The translations under genes were made by a program, and so were the position numbers. Source: Streptomyces lucensis JCM 4490 (GTDB taxonomy: Bacteria > Actinomycetota > Actinomycetes > Streptomycetales > Streptomycetaceae). Taken from it: a DNA stretch of 64,000 nt. Positions 61,304-64,000 of the stretch are shown here, one piece after another (positions within the stretch are counted from its first letter, which is position 1; every line of letters begins with the position of its first letter). The DNA is taken from NCBI RefSeq assembly GCF_014650035.1, contig NZ_BMUE01000007.1, forward strand, positions 310,001 to 374,000, given 5' to 3'. The notes under the pieces were generated by a model that was not told where the DNA came from, did not search any database, and was given only the letters and a program-made list of their open reading frames with translations.

Positions 61304-61834
61304 ATGCGCGAGTTCCGAGAGCAGGACCGCGTCGACTCACAGTTCGTCACGATCTCCCACAGCTTCCTCGTCGTCGCCACCGGCCAGGTCGAGGCCTACC
61401 ACTGGGACCCCGTTGTCCCGGTCGCTCAGGCGCAGTTGCGCCGCCTCTGCGCTCCCCTGACGCTGCACCGGAGGCAACCGTGGGAGCCCCGGACGCTCCC
61501 CTGGCCTCAGGGCCCTGACGGGTCGGTTCTGAAGATCCCGACTTCGCTCGGTCCCGAATTCCCGAGCCCGCACGGGGAGGAGTGGACCGGGCAGGCCCCT
61601 CCGGGGACAGGAAACTGGAGGCCGCCGCTGTGGGTGCTTGGGGCATGGGAGAGGCCGGACGGCGACCCCGAACTGGAGACCGCGCTCAGCGCGTACTACG
61701 AGGCCATACGCCTGGGGAGACGTCATCCGTCGCTCTCGCTGCTCACCTTCGTAGCCGCGACCGAGATGTCGCGCCGGGCTCCCTCTTGTCTCCGACGGCA
61801 CGGCACCCATACGCTCACCATCCGTACCGACTGA
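61304..61834 (+). CDS. hypothetical protein, possibly truncated at both ends
   Basis: A 176-residue frame (ATG 61304). The N-terminal part is beta-rich (QFVTISHSFLVVATGQVEAY), the centre is proline- and tryptophan-rich, and the end (LETALSAYYEAIRLGRRHPS, LSLLTFVAATE) is like a conserved Streptomyces domain that normally continues FVAxIE-x-x-G. Here it ends in an unrelated basic tail after TEMSRR, so the 3' part may be lost. No function can be given. Confidence 0.5.
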   Translation: MREFREQDRVDSQFVTISHSFLVVATGQVEAYHWDPVVPVAQAQLRRLCAPLTLHRRQPWEPRTLPWPQGPDGSVLKIPTSLGPEFPSPHGEEWTGQAPPGTGNWRPPLWVLGAWERPDGDPELETALSAYYEAIRLGRRHPSLSLLTFVAATEMSRRAPSCLRRHGTHTLTIRTD

Positions 61835-61930
61835 CCGGTATGCTCTGTCCAAGCGTCAGTGCGCGCCGATGCCGGCCTGCCGACCGTGTCGGCCGCCGAA
61901 CCAACGCGACCGTCGAAGGAGCCGCCGGAG

Positions 61931-62089
61931 TTGAGCGGAAGCAACGGCCAGGTGCGCCTGACCGCACGTCCCATGGGAGAGCCGCGGCCCACCGACTGGC
62001 AGCACGTCGAGGAGACGATCCCGATGCGACTGTTCCGTGGTGATAACCACGGCAAGCTGGTGCTGAAGATCGCGGACCGACCGACCTGA
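61931..62089 (+). pseudogene. CurA-like NADP-dependent oxidoreductase, middle deleted
   Basis: From TTG 61931 the frame reads QVRLTARPMGEPRPTDWQHV and joins directly to IPMRLFRGDNHGKLVLKIAD. The first part matches the N-terminus of medium-chain reductases of the YncB/CurA type (NRQIxLAxRPxGEPxPxDW), the second the extreme C-terminus (ALLxGxNxGKxVVKV). About 290 central codons, including the Rossmann domain, have gone without breaking the frame. Confidence 0.65.
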
Positions 62090-62101
62090 GGGGGAAACAC
62101 G

Positions 62102-63154
62102 ATGAAAGCACTGACCTACCATGGCCGTCACGACATCCGCTACGGGGATGTCTCCGACCCGGCCGTCACAAGCCCTACCGACGCGGTGGTGCAGGTGACA
62201 GCGGCCGGCATCTGCGGCAGCGACCTGCACATCTACCGCGGCAACCCGTTCAGCCCGGAACTGGGCTACACGCCGGGGCACGAGTGCGTCGGCGTAGTTG
62301 TCGACACCGGCGGCCAGGTGACCCGCTTCAGGCCCGGCGACCGGGTTCTGGTGCCCGCCTCTGTCGGCTGTGACCAGTGCCGCTCGTGCGCGGCCGGGTT
62401 CACCGCCCGATGCGAGCGCGCCACGTCCAGCACGGACCTCTGCTACGGAGTGAGCCCGCAGCTCCCGGGCAGCCAGGCCCAGGCCCTGGCGGTGCCATAC
62501 GCCGACGTCAATCTGGTGCACTTGCCCGAGGGCATCTCCGACGAGGCCGCCGTCGTCCTGACGGACAACGCCCCCACGGCCTGGTACGGCTGCCGCCGAG
62601 CCCGCATCCAGCCCGGCGAGACCGTCCTGGTCATCGGCCTCGGCCCGGTCGGCCTCATGGCCGCCCAGTCCGCCTTCGCGATGGGCGCCGCGCGGGTGCT
62701 GGGCGCGGACCTGGTCGCGGAGCGCCGCGCCTTCGCCGCCACCCTGGGTGTCGAGCCGGTCGAGGGCGAGCACGCGCGGACGGCCATACGGGACATGACC
62801 GACGGACGCGGGCCGGACGCCGTGGTGGAGGCCGTGGGTTCGGACGCCACCATCGAGCTCGCCCTCAAGGCCGTCCGGCAGGCCGGCCGGGTCAGCGTCA
62901 TCGGGGTCAGCCAGAGCAAGGCCTTCCCCTTTCATATGGGACTTGCGCAGATCAAGGAACTGGAGTTCGCCATCGGGCTGTGCTCTGTGCACTACGAACT
63001 CCCTGCCCTGATCGCCCTCACCCGTGCCGGCCGGATCAAGCCAGAGGTCGTGGTCTCCCACCGCTTCGCTCTCTCCGAAGGCCCGGCGGCGTACGAACTG
63101 TTCGCAGGCCGCTCCGACGGCGTCCGCAAGATCCTTCTCGACCCCACCCGCTGA
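62102..63154 (+). CDS. zinc-dependent medium-chain alcohol dehydrogenase
   Basis: A 350-residue NAD(P)-dependent dehydrogenase. Catalytic zinc ligands are in AAGICGSDLHIYRG (Cys), GHECVGVV (His-Glu) and a later Glu/Asp; the structural zinc site is CDQCRSCAAGFTARC. The Rossmann motif is VIGLGPVGLMAAQSA, with D in LGADLVAERR. A GAGGGGG precedes the ATG by 7 bases. It resembles threonine dehydrogenase/formaldehyde dehydrogenase-type ADHs. The substrate is not predictable. The preceding reductase is only a deletion remnant 12 bases upstream. Confidence 0.93.
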   Translation: MKALTYHGRHDIRYGDVSDPAVTSPTDAVVQVTAAGICGSDLHIYRGNPFSPELGYTPGHECVGVVVDTGGQVTRFRPGDRVLVPASVGCDQCRSCAAGFTARCERATSSTDLCYGVSPQLPGSQAQALAVPYADVNLVHLPEGISDEAAVVLTDNAPTAWYGCRRARIQPGETVLVIGLGPVGLMAAQSAFAMGAARVLGADLVAERRAFAATLGVEPVEGEHARTAIRDMTDGRGPDAVVEAVGSDATIELALKAVRQAGRVSVIGVSQSKAFPFHMGLAQIKELEFAIGLCSVHYELPALIALTRAGRIKPEVVVSHRFALSEGPAAYELFAGRSDGVRKILLDPTR

Positions 63155-63740
63155 CTCTCCTGCGCAGGGCCGCCTCGTCCGATCCCCCGCGGCAGGCCCT
63201 GCGCCTCTTGCGCGGCCCGGGGAATCCCGCCGCGTCGCCCCGCAGGACCTCGGGTAGCCGGTTCGGGGGGGACAGGTTCCGCCGCCGAAACCGAGCGGCT
63301 CCGCCCGCCGCGCCGAGGGCAGGACCTGGCACGGGTGCGCCGTTCCGGCGTGGACGTGGCCAGGACACCCTCGGCCTTCCCGCTTACGAGCGTGCGCTGG
63401 GCGCACTTCAAGACCGTGCAGCAGACGCTGCCGGCGCCATCCGGTCGAAACACCCCGCATCATGAGCGCGAACGTTCCGCAGGACGACTGGTCGCCGCTG
63501 GGCGAGATGGCCGTTCCCGAGCAGGGGGCAGGGCGCACTCCCCCAGAACGACTGGCGTGGTTGCAGTTAGTCCGTCTGGCGTGTGCGGGCGGCGCAGCTG
63601 CGGTCATGCGACGGCGATGACACGACTCCGCCGCGCCCCTGAAGGAGGCAGGCCGTCGACCAAGCCGAGCCGACGCCGCCCACAGCCACTCCCAGGGCCC
63701 CACCGTGCGGGCGGTTCACGCCACTTGGGAGGGCCCGCCG
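63155..63740. other. intergenic, nothing recognised
   Basis: Almost 600 bases; frames are open through composition but no family is recognised. Confidence 0.5.
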
Positions 63741-63935
63741 CTACACGTCGTCACGCTCCGGGAAGAGCACGTGAGCGGCATCGAAAATCCGTTGCCGGGT
63801 CGCTTGTCGCCCTGCCGCAGTCCCAGTGCGGTCGGCGTAGGCGGCGGGACGCGGCTGAGCCGGCTCATCGACCACGGAGGCCGGACACGACGTCGTGGTC
63901 GCGACACCCGACGGTGCGGTGCCGACCGTCGGCAT
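63741..63935 (-). pseudogene. TetR-family N-terminal fragment
   Basis: In a 64-codon frame the second half reads GRQATRQRIFDAAHVLFPERDDV and then stops. This is the start of a TetR HTH (TRxxIxxAAxxLFxERG) broken before the recognition helix. The first half of the frame is antisense to a DJ-1 fragment and is probably not real coding. Confidence 0.5.
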
Positions 63936-64000
63936 GATGAGCCTTCGCCCCTCGATGGCGGGCGGTGAGGACGGAGCCCTGCAGCTGGAAGCCATCATTC
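63871..64000 (+). pseudogene. DJ-1/PfpI-family protein, N-terminus missing, runs off the window
   Basis: In one plus-strand frame: TEAGHDVVVATPDGAVPTVG then MMSLRPSMAGGEDGALQLEA to the window end. This matches DJ-1/PfpI (ThiJ) proteins about 40 residues in (AGHDVVxATPDGxxPTVD...S). A stop lies just upstream, and the expected KILFVxSS start is absent, so the gene is 5'-truncated or begins internally. The nucleophile Cys would lie beyond the window. Confidence 0.55.

Overview
The window looks like a piece of a Streptomyces (or close relative) chromosome, probably from an accessory or arm region. The DNA is very GC-rich and codon use is strongly GC3-biased. It carries typical Streptomyces families: a conservon operon, IS5- and IS630-type insertion sequences, an agl-type alpha-glucoside locus, a MocR regulator and a LutABC lactate system. 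Intact operons are separated by long stretches of gene debris. No organism name can be fixed from the sequence alone.

Layout. 1-130 is the last part of a type I-E-like CRISPR array without cas genes. 131-12990 is mostly debris: IS remnants, a luciferase-like oxidoreductase, a MarR/membrane-protein pair, a secreted ricin-type lectin with a probable CTG start, an IS5 element, a Tat-exported beta-helix protein broken at a G10 tract, and fused fragments (L31/P450, SpoIIE-type phosphatase). 12991-16591 is an intact conservon (cvnABCD) plus a GAF-domain protein. 16600-22800 is again mosaic: HTH fragment, FG-GAP protein, epimerase and GAF fragments, an Imm35-like protein, IS5 debris, half genes. 22790-24796 is an AraC regulator divergent from an Fsr-like MFS exporter. 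25000-29600 holds fragments (including a truncated gcvH), a SAM methyltransferase and a PIN-like protein. 29713-36006 is an alpha-glucoside uptake and hydrolysis locus (ABC transporter, GH13 enzyme, LacI regulator). 36100-38966 is a prophage scrap next to two adjacent related IS5 elements. 39114-45672 has a TROVE/Ro60 homologue, a cation efflux protein, a DMT exporter and a MocR regulator. 46100-47370 has oppositely oriented IS scraps around a tRNA-like sequence. 47601-53141 has a DUF3533 membrane protein, a catalase-family protein and a GntR / FAD oxidase / isochorismatase-like cluster. 54042-60955 is a lactate regulon: lldR divergent from lctP-lutA-lutB-lutC followed by a HATPase gene and an XRE gene. 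The right edge has an internally deleted oxidoreductase, a zinc alcohol dehydrogenase, and TetR and DJ-1/PfpI fragments.

How genes work together. In the agl locus the lipoprotein and two permeases would import an alpha-glucoside that the cytoplasmic GH13 enzyme hydrolyses; the LacI protein and a 16-bp perfect palindrome suggest sugar-responsive repression. In the lactate locus a permease and the LutABC iron-sulfur complex would oxidise L-lactate, with two FadR-type operators in the divergent promoter. The final two genes (HATPase and XRE) are joined to lutC by 1- and 4-base overlaps, so a signalling pair appears co-translated with lactate catabolism; this is the most unusual intact arrangement here. 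The GntR/oxidase/isochorismatase cluster has a composite palindrome in its divergent promoter. The conservon probably forms a membrane-associated kinase-like/GTPase signalling complex to which a GAF sensor has been added.
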